64,000 bases of DNA from Dreissena polymorpha. Taxonomy: Eukaryota > Mollusca > Bivalvia > Myida > Dreissenidae. The stretch lies in assembly GCF_020536995.1 (NCBI RefSeq), contig NC_068359.1, forward strand, positions 64,574,004-64,638,003, written 5' to 3'. The translations under genes were made by a program, and so were the position numbers. Positions within the stretch are counted from its first letter, which is position 1. Each line of letters starts with the position of its first letter. This document shows, one piece after another, positions 46,380 to 57,241 of this stretch. The notes below the pieces were generated by a model. The model was not told the DNA's origin and searched no databases. It saw only the letters and a list, made by a program, of their open reading frames with translations.

Positions 46380-47427
46380 CACTAAAATAATATGTTTAAG
46401 ATTCTTTTTGAATATGTTGATATTGTCAGATTTACGAATATACGGCGGTAAATCGTTCCACAACTTTGGACCAATGGTAGAGAAACTTCTGTCACAAAAT
46501 TTCTATGGTTTGTTGAACGGGACTACGTAACACCCATCCAGTCTGTCAGCCGACTTCAAGCCTGTGCGACAGGGTGCATACCGTATCAGGAGTTATTTTA
46601 AGTACGCTGGTGCTATTGAAGTATGGCAGCTATATATATAACAAAAAAATGAAGTTTATTCTGTATTTAATCGGTAGCCAGTGCAAGTCAAAAAACGCCT
46701 GTTTGGAACTATTGAATTCCCGTCGTTGTATGACCATCTTTGCACACATATTTTGAATACGTTGTAACTTTGCAAGTTCGTTATCTGCAATACCGTATAG
46801 AATAGCGTTGCAGTAGTCCAGATGCGAAATGACAAGTGAAAGAACTAAGATTTCAGCTGCTTGCTTGGTGAGATATTGACGAATGCGTTTAATGCAAAAA
46901 AGGTTTATCATGGCGGTTACACATTTGCGTGTAACGTGTTCATTACAATTGAGTATTTCATCTAAGAAAGTACTTAAGTATCTAATACACGAAACTTTAT
47001 TAACCGTGTCACCGGCAATATCGATGGTTTGTGTGGCACATTTACTTAACTGTTTTTTGCTTCCAAACATTATAAACTCGGTTTTAGACGTATTCATTTT
47101 TTTCTGTTTTTGTTCATCCAGTCATTGAACACTATTGCCGAGTGTTCTCGTATCGCGTAAGCTTCATTTGAACTAGAAGAGCGAAAACATTTGCTTGCAA
47201 TGTGATCGTCTGCGAAGCCATATAAAGCTATGGACGGGGGATAACATCGAACAATGTACCAGCTTAAGCGAGGTACATCCATGGGCCAAGGCAACTTCCT
47301 TGAGAAACACTACAATCTCGGGCGCAGCATGACGACAGCATACCGTTGATACTCACTCTACAGCCACGCGGTCTTTGGTACGAGCCCACCCAGTCAAGGG
47401 CTGTACATGAAACTCCGTACTGGCATG
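46380..47427 (-). mobile_element. LINE fragment (reverse transcriptase to 3' end)
   Basis: Minus strand. From the right edge, a reading with ALDWVGSYQ and QGSCLGP leads to the RT active-site box YGFADDH near 47,215. Then come KTEFIMFGSKKQL, CIRYLSTFLDEIL, SHLDYCNAILYGI and DLHWLPIKYRI, and finally DRSFSTIGPKLWNDLPPYIR near 46,440-46,500. These are conserved blocks of non-LTR (CR1/Jockey-type) reverse transcriptase and the region after it. The pieces lie in different frames. The endonuclease and the first half of RT are absent: the fragment stops where array B starts at 47,428. An old, 5'-truncated insertion or one cut by a rearrangement. Confidence 0.85.
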
Positions 47428-49143
47428 CCGAGCCAGCTCGACATTCGAAAATAAATATACAACACTATATGCGAATGCCGAACTGAATGTCAAGCTGGAA
47501 TGCCGAGCCAGCTCGACATTAAAAAATAAGCATACAACACTGTATGCGAATGCCGAACTGAATGTCGAGCTGGAATGCCGAGCCAGCTCGACATTGAAAA
47601 AACATTGTACAACACTATCTCCGAATGTCGAACTGAATGTCGAGCTGGAATGCCGAGCCAGCTCGTCATTCAAAAATTATTGTACAACACTATATGCGAA
47701 TGCCGAACTGAATGTCGAGCTGGAATGCCGAGCCAGCTCGACATTCGAAAATAAGCATACAACACTATATGCGAATGCCGAACTGAATGTCGAGCTGGAA
47801 TGCCGAGCCAGCTCGACATTCAAAAAACATTGTACAACATTATCTCCGAATGTCGAACTGAATCATTCAAAAATTATTGTACAACACTATATGCGAATGC
47901 CGAACTGAATGTCGAGCTGGAATGCCGAGCCAGCTCGTCATTCAAAAATTATTGTACAACACACTATGCGAATGCCGAACTAAATGTCGAGCTGGAATGC
48001 CGAGCCAGCTCGAGATTCGAAAATAAGCATACAACACTATATGCGAATGCCGAACTGAATGTCGAGCTGGAATGCCGAGCCAGCTCGACATTCAAAAAAC
48101 ATTGTACAACACTATCTCCGAATGTCGAACTGAATGTCGAGCTGGAATGCCGAGCCAGCTCGTCATTAAAAAATTATTGTACAACACTATATGCGAATGC
48201 CGAACTGAATGTCGAGCTGGAATGCCGAGCCAGCTCGTCATTCAAAAATTATTGTACAACACTATCTCCGAATGCCGAACTGAATGTCAAGCTGGAATGC
48301 CGAGCCAGCTCGACATTTAAAAAAAATTGTACAACAATGTATGCGAATGCCGAACTGAATGTCGAGCTGAAATGCCGAGCCAGCTCGACATTCGAAAATA
48401 AGCATACAACACTATATGCGATTGCCGAACTGAATGTCGAGCTGGAATGCCGAGCCAGCTCGACATTCGAAAATTATTGTATAACACTATATCCGAATGT
48501 CGAACTGAATGTCGAGCTGGAATGCCGAGCCAGCTCGTCATTCAAAAATTATTGTACAACACTTTATCCGAATGTCGAACTGAATGTCGAGCTGGAATGC
48601 CGAGCCAGCTCGACATTCAAAAAAAATTGTACAACACTGTATGCGAATGCCGAACTGAATGTCGAGCTAGAATGCCGAGCCAGCTCGACATTCGAAAATA
48701 AGCATACAACACTATATGCGATTGCCGAACTGAATGTCGAGCTGGAATGCCGAGCCAGCTCGACATTCGAAAATTATTGTATAACACTATATCCGAATGT
48801 CGAACTGAATGTCGAGCTGGAATGCCGAGCCAGCTCGTCATTCAAAAATTATTGTACAACACTTTATGCGAATGTCGAACTGAATGTCGAGCTGGAATGC
48901 CGAACCAGCTCGACATTCAAAAAAAAAAGTACAACACTATATCCGAACGTCGAACTGAATGTCGAGCTGGAATGCCGAGCCAGCTCGACATTCGAAAATA
49001 AGCATACAACACTGTATGCGAATGCCTTACTGAATGTCGAGCTGGAATGCCGAGCCAGCTCGACATTCGAAAATAAGCATACAACACTATATGCGAATGC
49101 CGAACTGAATGTCGAGCTGGAATGCCGAGCCAGCTCGACATTC
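47428..49143 (-). repeat. Array B: about 23 copies of the 75-bp hairpin unit, inverted
   Basis: Reverse complement of array A, unit by unit, including the same tail variants (GCATACAACAC and ATTGTACAACAC types). One unit near 47,850-47,870 is short. Long frames with 25-residue periodicity are open on both strands and are not taken as genes. The inner (left) end has no cap and abuts the LINE fragment. Confidence 0.97.
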
Positions 49144-49202
49144 GGTAATTTGAATGTTGAACTAATGTCGAACGTCGAACGGCGAGCCAACTTCACGCAC
49201 CT
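49144..49202 (-). repeat. Outer cap of array B
   Basis: Inverted counterpart of 20,032-20,090, ending CCAACTTCACGCACCT. Together with the array A cap it forms the outermost part of a 29-kb inverted arrangement. The 9 bases beyond each cap do not match each other. Confidence 0.9.
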
Positions 49203-49289
49203 TAGTAATTTTAGTTTGAAGTAAGTAACTTACATGTATAAGCGACAATCATGTTTAGGTGATGATCTATGTGCTTTCTTGTAAGAGAC

Positions 49290-49425
49290 CTCCTTAAATT
49301 GACAAATTATTTAAAAGCGGAAAGTCTCTTCCCTGATTAGCCTGTGGGGTTTACTCAGGCAAATCCAGGATAACACTTAACGCACATGCAATAAGCCCAG
49401 TTTTCTCAGAACGCGGCACATATGT
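49290..49425. mobile_element. Fragment of MITE family 4 (right half)
   Basis: Contains CCTGATTAGCCTGTGGGG, AACACTTAACGCACATGC and AATAAGCCCAGTTTTCTCAG, the right half of the family seen whole at 51,819-52,086. Confidence 0.7.
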
Positions 49426-49625
49426 AAACGGAAGTGTGTTATATTCTATAAACCTGAGTCTTATATTGTTGGCATTTTTTTCTAATCGCTTCAGAATAAA
49501 CAAATGTACAATACCACTTAATGTTATCTATATATGTCATTATTAATAAAAGTATATTTCATTATCTGCAAAAGTAAACCATGTTTAAATCCTCATTGAA
49601 TATCAATGTCGACACTCTCCGCCGT

Positions 49626-49765
49626 AACTAAAGAGACTTCTTGTCATCCTTAAACACATTAAAGGCGGACAGTTTCGTCACTGATTAGCCTGTGCGAACT
49701 CATAGGCTAATCTGAGACGACACTTAACGCACATGAATTAAGCCCAGCTTTCAAAAACTGATGAT
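49626..49765. mobile_element. Fragment of MITE family 4 (right half)
   Basis: Contains CACTGATTAGCCTGTGCG, GAGACGACACTTAACGCAC and ATTAAGCCCAGCTTTC. Second right-half piece within 350 bp. Confidence 0.7.
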
Positions 49766-49912
49766 TGAGTTATCGCGCGGTTTTTAATTCCTGATATTTA
49801 AGACACAACCTACATTCGATTAAGTCATCCTTGAAAACACGTTGCATATATGCTACTTTTTATGAGCAATGCAACTCGGATAATCGGATATTATATACAA
49901 GATTTGAGCACA

Positions 49913-50025
49913 AAATGAGCCTCGTTCTGGGAAATCTTAATGCATAGTGAGTAACGATTCGTCCAGGAGTAGCCTATTAAGCCCGCACAGGTTAATCAGG
50001 GACGCCACTGTCCGACTTTATTGAT
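49913..50025. mobile_element. Fragment of MITE family 4 (left half)
   Basis: ATGAGCCTCGTTCTGGGAAA, then AAGCCCGCACAGGTTAATCA and GGGACGCCACTGTCCG: the left half of the same family. Confidence 0.7.
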
Positions 50026-50262
50026 TGTTTTGTTTAAATGAAGTCGCTTCTGGGTGAACAAACGTAATATCACAAGTTTTGGCATTATAAGACAGTTAAG
50101 GCGTTCCTTATACGGACGTCACGTTTTATATGTTGATGCAGTAGATTCCAAATTCGCCGAAATTAACAAGTATAATTAAAGCCTCTGACCTTGATATTAA
50201 ATACATGTAAATCAATACATATAGATGCAATTTGAAAGTGTGCAAAAGTGTCATTAAATCTT

Positions 50263-50640
50263 TAGCCTAGTTAGCGAGTAATTTATTATTTTTTAAACGG
50301 TACCGCTTTTAAAACCGAAAGTACAATTTCTATTCGCATACGTTCATTTCGACAAACGCGATTACTTTTAAGTTTTAAAGCGCAAAAAGACGGATTTCTA
50401 CCTTGTAACCACCAGATGTATTCTAATTGGCATAGATAAAATTAAATATATAGCCAAGTTAGCAAGAAATTTATTATTTTTCAAACGGTACCGCTTTTAA
50501 AACCGAAAGTAGGATTTTAATACGTAAACGTCCATTTTGACAAACGCGAGTATTTTAAAGTTTTAAAGCGCAAAAAGACGGATTTCTACCCTGTAACCAC
50601 TATATATATATATTACTTTGCATTGATAAAATATGTTTAT
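50263..50640. repeat. 188-bp tandem duplication
   Basis: Two adjacent copies (from 50,263 and from 50,451). They share AAACGGTACCGCTTTTAAAA, then ACAAACGCGA, and a nearly unchanged stretch TTTTAAAGCGCAAAAAGACG. No ORF or known family. Confidence 0.8.
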
Positions 50641-51818
50641 TATTTAAAATGTACTTAAATTTACTATGCCAATTAAGTTGTGTGGCTTCAAGGAAATCCA
50701 TTTAACAAATGTATGATACATTTTTCAATTCTCAGAATCGCTGCGTTTTTCAGGTCACGTAGATTTTTGATCGGCATACGTAAATAATATTTATTGAATA
50801 TTTTAAAATGAATAATAAAATTTCAAAAAACGATATTTGTCTGTTTATCCGTTACGAAAAAATTTAAAGTGTAGTATTCGCAAACTAGGATACATTTTGC
50901 CTTCCGGTTATGTACAAAAGTCTTATCATGTTTGCGCTTGAACACGCAATCACGATAAATTTCTATATAATCGTAAGAAATTGTATTAGCTCATACTATA
51001 AAAACACAATGTTAAAAAGAGATAGGATGTTGAGTAAAGAGATTTTTTATCAAATTGAATGGAAGTATTTGAGTATTAGGGCGCAACAAGCAAGTTATCA
51101 AAGCCAATGAGCGCGTGTTCTGTGCTGATATAACGTTAATGTTCTTCGACGGTAAGGTGTATTGTAATTTCCAAATAATTGTATTTAAAGTTGAAACAGG
51201 GTATGCAAACCTTTCGAATATACCGATGGGTCGAGAATGTAGATTTAATTGTTGTGAATTCGTAGAAAAGTTTTTTAGTTTACTTATTAAGCAAGCTTTT
51301 ATTTTGTTGACAATGGAATTATTTTAAGCAATTCAGTACGCCATATTTAAATGTTGTCAATTATAAAAAAATGAGTTATGCAGAACGCCATCATCAAACA
51401 TATAGAACGTACACAAAACTGATTTGCCTGTAGATAGGGACATTCTTACCGATTTATAATTTAATTGATAAATTTACATTAAAGCGTAGCGTAATTGTTT
51501 GCTTGTGGATGTTTTAATCATGAAGAGTTTTACCCTTGTATGTTTTCAATAACTGAAAACTCATGTTTGAGTTTATTATTGTCAAATCGATATTACATCA
51601 TTCGAATAGTTAAATAACAAATTAAAGAACTTTGAATAAACAATCAACAACTAACACTTTTGATCAGAAAAACACAAAGACAACTTGTTACACTAACATA
51701 AAGTTAAGATTAACGAATGGCTTTAAAAATGCATTATTACATGCAATGATTTTATAATATTACTTAGAGTTTTGAAGTCGACAGTATTTGTCTGATATTT
51801 CCTATTCGTGTAATAAAA
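50641..51818. other. AT-rich non-coding stretch
   Basis: Short open frames at 50,910-51,110 and 51,115-51,327 show no motif, no GC shift and no splice context, so they are not called. Confidence 0.55.
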
Positions 51819-52086
51819 ATGAGCTGCGTTCTGGGAAAACGGGGCTTAATGCATATGCGCAAGGGAGTCGTTCAATATTAGCATGTGTTGTCCGCACAGG
51901 CTAATCAGAGACGACACTTTATGTGTGTACGTCGTTTTCACTTAAAGAAGGTTTCTCTTAAACGGAAATCCAGTCGTGGTGTTAAGTGTCGTGTTTGATG
52001 AGACTGTGTGGACTTCAAAGGCTGATCTTGGATGAAACATTTCGCACGTGCATTTAGCCAAGTTTTCTAATAACGAGGCTTAATTA
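51819..52086. mobile_element. MITE family 4, whole but diverged
   Basis: Inverted ends of about 40 bp. The left starts ATGAGCTGCGTTCTGGGAAA with GGGGCTTAATGCATATGCG; the right ends GTTTTCTAATAACGAGGCTT. The central part has GTCCGCACAGGCTAATCAGA and its inverted partner. Foldback-type short element without ORF, common in bivalves by recollection. Confidence 0.75.
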
Positions 52087-52599
52087 TTGGTTTAGTTTTA
52101 GGCCACATGTCTGCGTATAAGACTCCGAAGGAAGCGTGAAATCTCTCCTATTGTTACTGAAAAGGTATAGTATATTCATTTTCACTCGTGTCTTTAATTA
52201 TCAACATGTGTTAATAGTCAAATAGCGGAATAGTTCTGTATTCATTGTAATTATATAAGATATTGTAAGAATATTGTAGTTAGATACGGTAAATCAATCG
52301 CAATTTTCTCTAATAGCTCGTAGCTGATTTTAGGTCATGCAATTATAAAATATGAATAATATCATTAATTTACATAAATGTAAGACTTATTATACCGAGA
52401 TGATCATCAAATTTGAAAACAAATTAAATAGAAACAAACAAATGTATTCGTTTTAATCGTTTATTGTCTGCCTTATTCAACTTAAATTTTGTCCTAGAAA
52501 TCTAATAAATATCATTAAGCATGTTAAGGCGATTTGTTGGATTCGCGGCGTATGAGACATGGGTGAAAACTATAGCACATAACAAAATTATATGCATAT
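52087..52599. other. AT-rich non-coding stretch
   Basis: No supported feature. Confidence 0.55.
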
Positions 52600-52790
52600 A
52601 GGTCGTATTGGTGTAGTGGATATGGTGTCCGTGATCAATAGGTCAATGGTTTGATCCCTAATGTGGGATCGTTCGTTAGATTTCCCCCATAGATACCAAA
52701 TACTGGTTCTAGCCCCAAGAAACGGACGTGAAAGCGTTTCAAATAAGTCTTATGCTTTCCATCGTATCGAGCAAATTGAATATGTTTAAA
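52600..52790 (+). mobile_element. tRNA-derived SINE
   Basis: A-box-like TTGGTGTAGTGG (52,608-52,619) and B-box-like GGTTTGATCCC (52,648-52,658) at a tRNA spacing. They are followed by a conserved body with AGATTTCCCCCATAGATACC, TACTGGTTCTAGCCCCAAG and GCGTTTCAAATAAGTCTTA. I recognise this body from SINEs shared by several animal groups including bivalves. Transcribed by Pol III and mobilised by LINE machinery, by family knowledge. Confidence 0.75.
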
Positions 52791-53019
52791 CTAATGTATG
52801 CATACTCGTATTCGAACACATTTTTTTAATTCAAAAACACACTCCAAGAATCAGCAAAGGAACCTTTTCAACATATAACTTTTATTCCAGCTCACGGCGA
52901 GACGGAAGTTCCCTTCATGCCGACGGTATGACTAGAGCCATCTCCGGCGCCTTTCCGGCGGTGGCAGTGGACTGGATACGACTGATATCGATGCAGCGAT
53001 ACGAATAATTGAGATTTAA
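52791..53019. other. GC-rich lead-in to the cysteine-rich exon
   Basis: TTTATTCCAG at 52,881-52,890 looks like a 3' splice site, and the following 130 bp are GC-rich and partly protein-like. I could not fix where coding sequence of the downstream exon really begins. Confidence 0.4.
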
Positions 53020-53430
53020 ATTGAGAACGTCCTGACCACTGGCGACACCAAAAAACATCTCGTGGAAACCCTCAAGAAATTGATCAACCTCCGAGACATA
53101 GTGAAGAATAGACAGCAGCGCAACGGAAGTCGGGCGAACGCGGATCTGAATTCAGATCAAGACTGCATGGAAAATAAGCGGTCACTACCACAAGGCAAAA
53201 AATCGGAACCGGCTGTTGCTGTGCGGTTCTTCCATAACAAGAACTGCTTCAAGCTTGGGAAATTCTGCGGCTTCTACCGAGACTCCTGCTGCGCGCGCGA
53301 TACGGAATACGGTTCAAACGCGCCGCTCTGCTGCATCAGGCTTTCCGGCGGCGGAAATTTCCTCCTGAGTTACCGTTACGGGTACTGCGTGCCGAACTAC
53401 GACTCTTACGCGTGCGAAGGATGCAGATGA
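53020..53430 (+). CDS. Cysteine-rich protein, last exon
   Basis: An exon-like stretch ending with TGA at 53,428-53,430, clearly more GC-rich than its surroundings. The first part is charged and helical-looking (HLVETLKKLINLRDIVKNRQ) with possible dibasic cleavage sites (ENKR, QGKK). The C-terminal 60 residues hold nine cysteines in the spacing C-x6-C-x6-CC-x12-CC-x17-C-x8-C-x2-C, implying several disulphides and a secreted product with a propeptide. No family recognised; not called a toxin or antimicrobial peptide. Upstream exons, including any signal peptide, are not resolved here, so this may be the 3' end of a gene that starts further left or a decayed copy. Confidence 0.55.
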   Translation: MENVLTTGDTKKHLVETLKKLINLRDIVKNRQQRNGSRANADLNSDQDCMENKRSLPQGKKSEPAVAVRFFHNKNCFKLGKFCGFYRDSCCARDTEYGSNAPLCCIRLSGGGNFLLSYRYGYCVPNYDSYACEGCR

Positions 53431-55658
53431 TGTCCAACTTTTTGCAGCATTAAGCGTCATTATTATTAGTCTTAAAAATAAACAGGCAATAATATTCGTA
53501 GATCATGTAGTTTTTTCAGAAGAGAAAATATATTTAATGAACACAATGAAGTTTCAGTTTAGGTCTTTAAATGAAAATCGGTGATTAATATGCTAAATGT
53601 TGACATGCATTGCAACAGAGTTTTTGTAAACGTGCGGTAAACGTCTCCAATTTTAAATACGAGTTTCGCCATTGAACATTAATTATTCCTGTAAAACCCA
53701 TACATAAATCATAACGCATTTATACATAGTGTTGTTTTTTTCTCCAAAATATGGAACTGTGTTAAAATATAGTATGATAGTTTTGGAGGTGATTCATACA
53801 TACATATACATGCACGTATATAAGGTCATTGCATTTGAATAATACGCGCGTGCATAATTGCAGCTAGCAAACATGTATTGGGCCTCCGCCATGACATCGG
53901 GTCCTTATCGTTTTTCAGTTGGTATTTGGTATTTGTTATATGCGATTCTCGCATCGCCTAAACCATACTTGTATGTCAGTTAAAAGCGTTTAAGATTCAA
54001 AGTTCGCGTTTAATGTACTGTCCTAAAACAAAGTCCACTTGTGTACATTAATATCGGTTTAAATTGCGTACTCACTACCGCAGCCATGTAATAAAATGAC
54101 CTGTGGTGAGTATAATGATGAATGCATATTATAAGTGCTATCAGTGAGTTTCGATAAACCTAGGGAACAGGTAAACCTAAACACATTGAGGACAAAAGTT
54201 AGTTGATACGTTTTTAAATTGTATACCATTGTGTCTTCAAAAAGTGTCATTCTGTTGGCCTGCATTTCATTTAACTATTTATTAGTTGTACATCGTTATA
54301 TATTAGGCATAATAAAAATAATTGAAAAACGGTTTCATTGCTATTTTAATTGAATGGCGATGCTATGAAGTGAATCATAATTAACACTTAAATGTATAAT
54401 GAACAACCAAGTGTGCCAAAAGCGAGATTTAGAGCCCCCTTTAATCCGGTTTCCAGCTCAACTACTCTGCAATGACAGTGTCAACGCGGTTACCTTGGTG
54501 TGTATTTTGTATTAGTTGACTTGTCTAGTAATACATGTTTGTGTTTGCCTTACTAATGATAACATATTTCTTGCCATAAATAAAGTCCCATTCAATATGG
54601 TTTCTCCTCTGATAATTCTTCTGAATGTTTACCTTGTGTTTATATAAAAAGCCGATATGGCATTGAAATATTAAGTCGGCGATATACATGTATTTTCAAA
54701 TTGTATCTAATCTGTATGGCCCAATGTGAACTTCGAAGATCTGACTTTTATTAAGTGCCATTGTCCTTGCTCACACTGTTGCAATATGATAGAGTAGGCT
54801 CATAGATATTTGTGTTTCAACCTGAAGTTTTCAATCGGTCGCCTACGCATGATACTGTATAGCAAATGGCTGGTTAACGAATCTCTAAAATTGGTCATTA
54901 GAGGATGCTCGACCAATAAGGGATTTGAAATGCAAAGTCCGAACGGCTGTTGTTTATCAAACCGACTATGTGTGTATAGTATATTTTTATAGGATACAGA
55001 TAACGGCCAGGGTCTTAATAAAGTTGAATTAACACAAGGAAGTCGCATGCTGATACTAGTTATAAATCTGAATTAGAATAAATTCCAATTGGTTATGCCT
55101 TCGGGAATCAGGATCAGAGAACAAGTTCTGTGATTGTTTTATTGTCGCATTGATTAAAATGATGGCCTATTATGCAAATAATTATAAGCAATGATAATAA
55201 TTTAAAATCAGGTCCGGATAGTTGAGACGTTGTTAAGTGAAATGATATTTAAATATGTGTGTCCCTATTATGTTGTCCAATTAAACCGGATGTGTAATAT
55301 ATTTTCAACATGTTCATTTAAAAAAGTGATTAACGTGTGTTTAAAATGCTTTAAATGTTCGTTAAACATAATATGCTCGGTCTTAATCAATAAGTATAAG
55401 TCATTAAAACAGTATGATTGTTTGACTACCTTAAAACGTAGATATAATTAGCAAATAAATTAAAAGATCACATTTAATAAGAGTGTGTTAGCATACAATT
55501 GACATAGAGTAAAGCAATAAGAATGTTGTAATGACAAACGATTCGTTGGCCCGATAATTGTTTAACGCCGACTACTTTTGTTTTCAGCGGAACATCAAGC
55601 CATTGAAAATTTGCACAATAAACCACGCACATCGGTCAGTTATTTCTTAAATAACTAT
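53431..55658. other. Non-coding
   Basis: Probable 3' UTR at the left (AATAAA-like AAAATAAACAGG near 53,475). No other feature supported. Confidence 0.55.
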
Positions 55659-55666
55659 ATTAAATT

Positions 55667-56470
55667 CAGGGGCGTAGGTAATGGGGAGGCAGGGGTGGCG
55701 GCCGCCTCTCCAATATTTCGGCTAGTCGTCGTGATATAAATAAAACGTAAAATCCGCAAAAATCGCCGCCCCAAAACCAGTATTTTTGTAAGCACGCGTA
55801 GTCAGAGCAGACGCCGTGTGTCTCCTCTCCGTCTGCCCCGAGGTTACCAATAGTGATGTGTCAATATCTCTTGTAATGTGTCATAAACCAGGGGACCGGG
55901 TAAATGTCATTGCGTTAATTGTTTTATTGTTATTGTCCGTGATTGCACTGTCGGTTTTTTCATTAAGGACAGGCTTTTCTTGTAATTTTAATTAATTGCT
56001 TTAATTCAATTCGAGTAAATATACACGTGAAAAACATTAATTTTAATGAAAATATTTTTTGTTCTCTAAGTATAACAGTTTTTGATTAGAAATCATTGAA
56101 ACAATATCATATATGTAATTGTTTAATGTTCAAAATGAGTATTCCTAATCAGCCTCGAAATTTTGCTTTTCCTAAGCGTACATTTGGGAGAAAAAAACAG
56201 CGTTCATTCCAATCTAGTTCGTGTAAGATGGCTCTACTACGATGAAGTATGTATATTAGCATTACATTTTAATTTGCGACCGTTCTTACCTTTTATTAAC
56301 CTAACGTCGATCTAGATACAAACAAAATTTAGAAAAAAAAAATAATACTCGTATTTTTGCTAAGTAATGTTTTTTTGTTATTATCATTATTTTTTACACA
56401 AAATTTATTACAATAACAATGTTATTCTTTTTAGAGCCTCCCCAATGTTTGGAGGTTATCTACACCCCTT
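55667..56470. mobile_element. hAT-like MITE, 804 bp, with 8-bp target duplication
   Basis: Starts CAGGGGCGTAGGTAATGGG and ends GGTTATCTACACCCCTT, imperfect terminal inverted repeats of the hAT type. The 8 bp ATTAAATT occurs immediately on both sides (55,659-55,666 and 56,471-56,478), the duplication length hAT elements make. No transposase ORF; non-autonomous. Confidence 0.85.
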
Positions 56471-56478
56471 ATTAAATT

Positions 56479-57241
56479 ATACTTTATAATTCCCTTTCTA
56501 GCACGGCATTTATATAGTGGAACATTTTACAATTTTTAATGTTTGTAGCACATTATTCTCATGTTTGTGTTATTTATTCGTGTTAGTTTTGAACAGTGTG
56601 ATTGAAAATCGTTCAATAAAAGTTTACCTGTAAATACAGATATATAACCTAGATTTAAAAATCGCAGTTACATATTCATTTTTTCATAGGCATTTTTTTG
56701 TATATTTGAATGGCTTATTAGAAATGTATTATTGCTAAGAAGCAAGACGATTCTGCAGTTAATTCCTCAAACCTACCGAACACCAGACGGTATCACTTCT
56801 TGAGGCAAACATGCAAGTATGTCATTGGTTTGTATTAGGTTGCCCTATAACTATAACGAAATGTTCATGGCGATGTATTGTGATCAAACTGTGTCCGGTG
56901 TCCGTCAACGTGAGGCGTAAACATTTAACTCTTTACCGCCCTATATTCCACTTTTTTCAAATGGCGGCTTATTTCTTCATGCACGTGGAGTGATGTATGA
57001 TGAAAAAAATATAATTTTCCCCAAACAATGTACACGTGTAGTGATTGTGTGTTGATTTCATATATATTTATAAGTAAATCAGGCAACAACTAGACGTGTA
57101 CATTCTCAGTTAAAATGTACAGTAAAAATCGAATCATTATGCTGTCGTTATACAGTTTAAAGAAGTCTAAGTATATTTTAACGGTTGTTTGCTTTTCTAC
57201 ACTTTTGTTGAATGAGATATCGCTTATATCGTCGAGAGAGT
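56479..57241. other. AT-rich non-coding stretch
   Basis: No supported feature; one short open frame at 56,811-56,993 without motif. Confidence 0.55.

Noticed and set aside
47353-49224. Repetitive 474-codon ORF in array B
   Set aside because: Same arithmetic effect in the inverted array.
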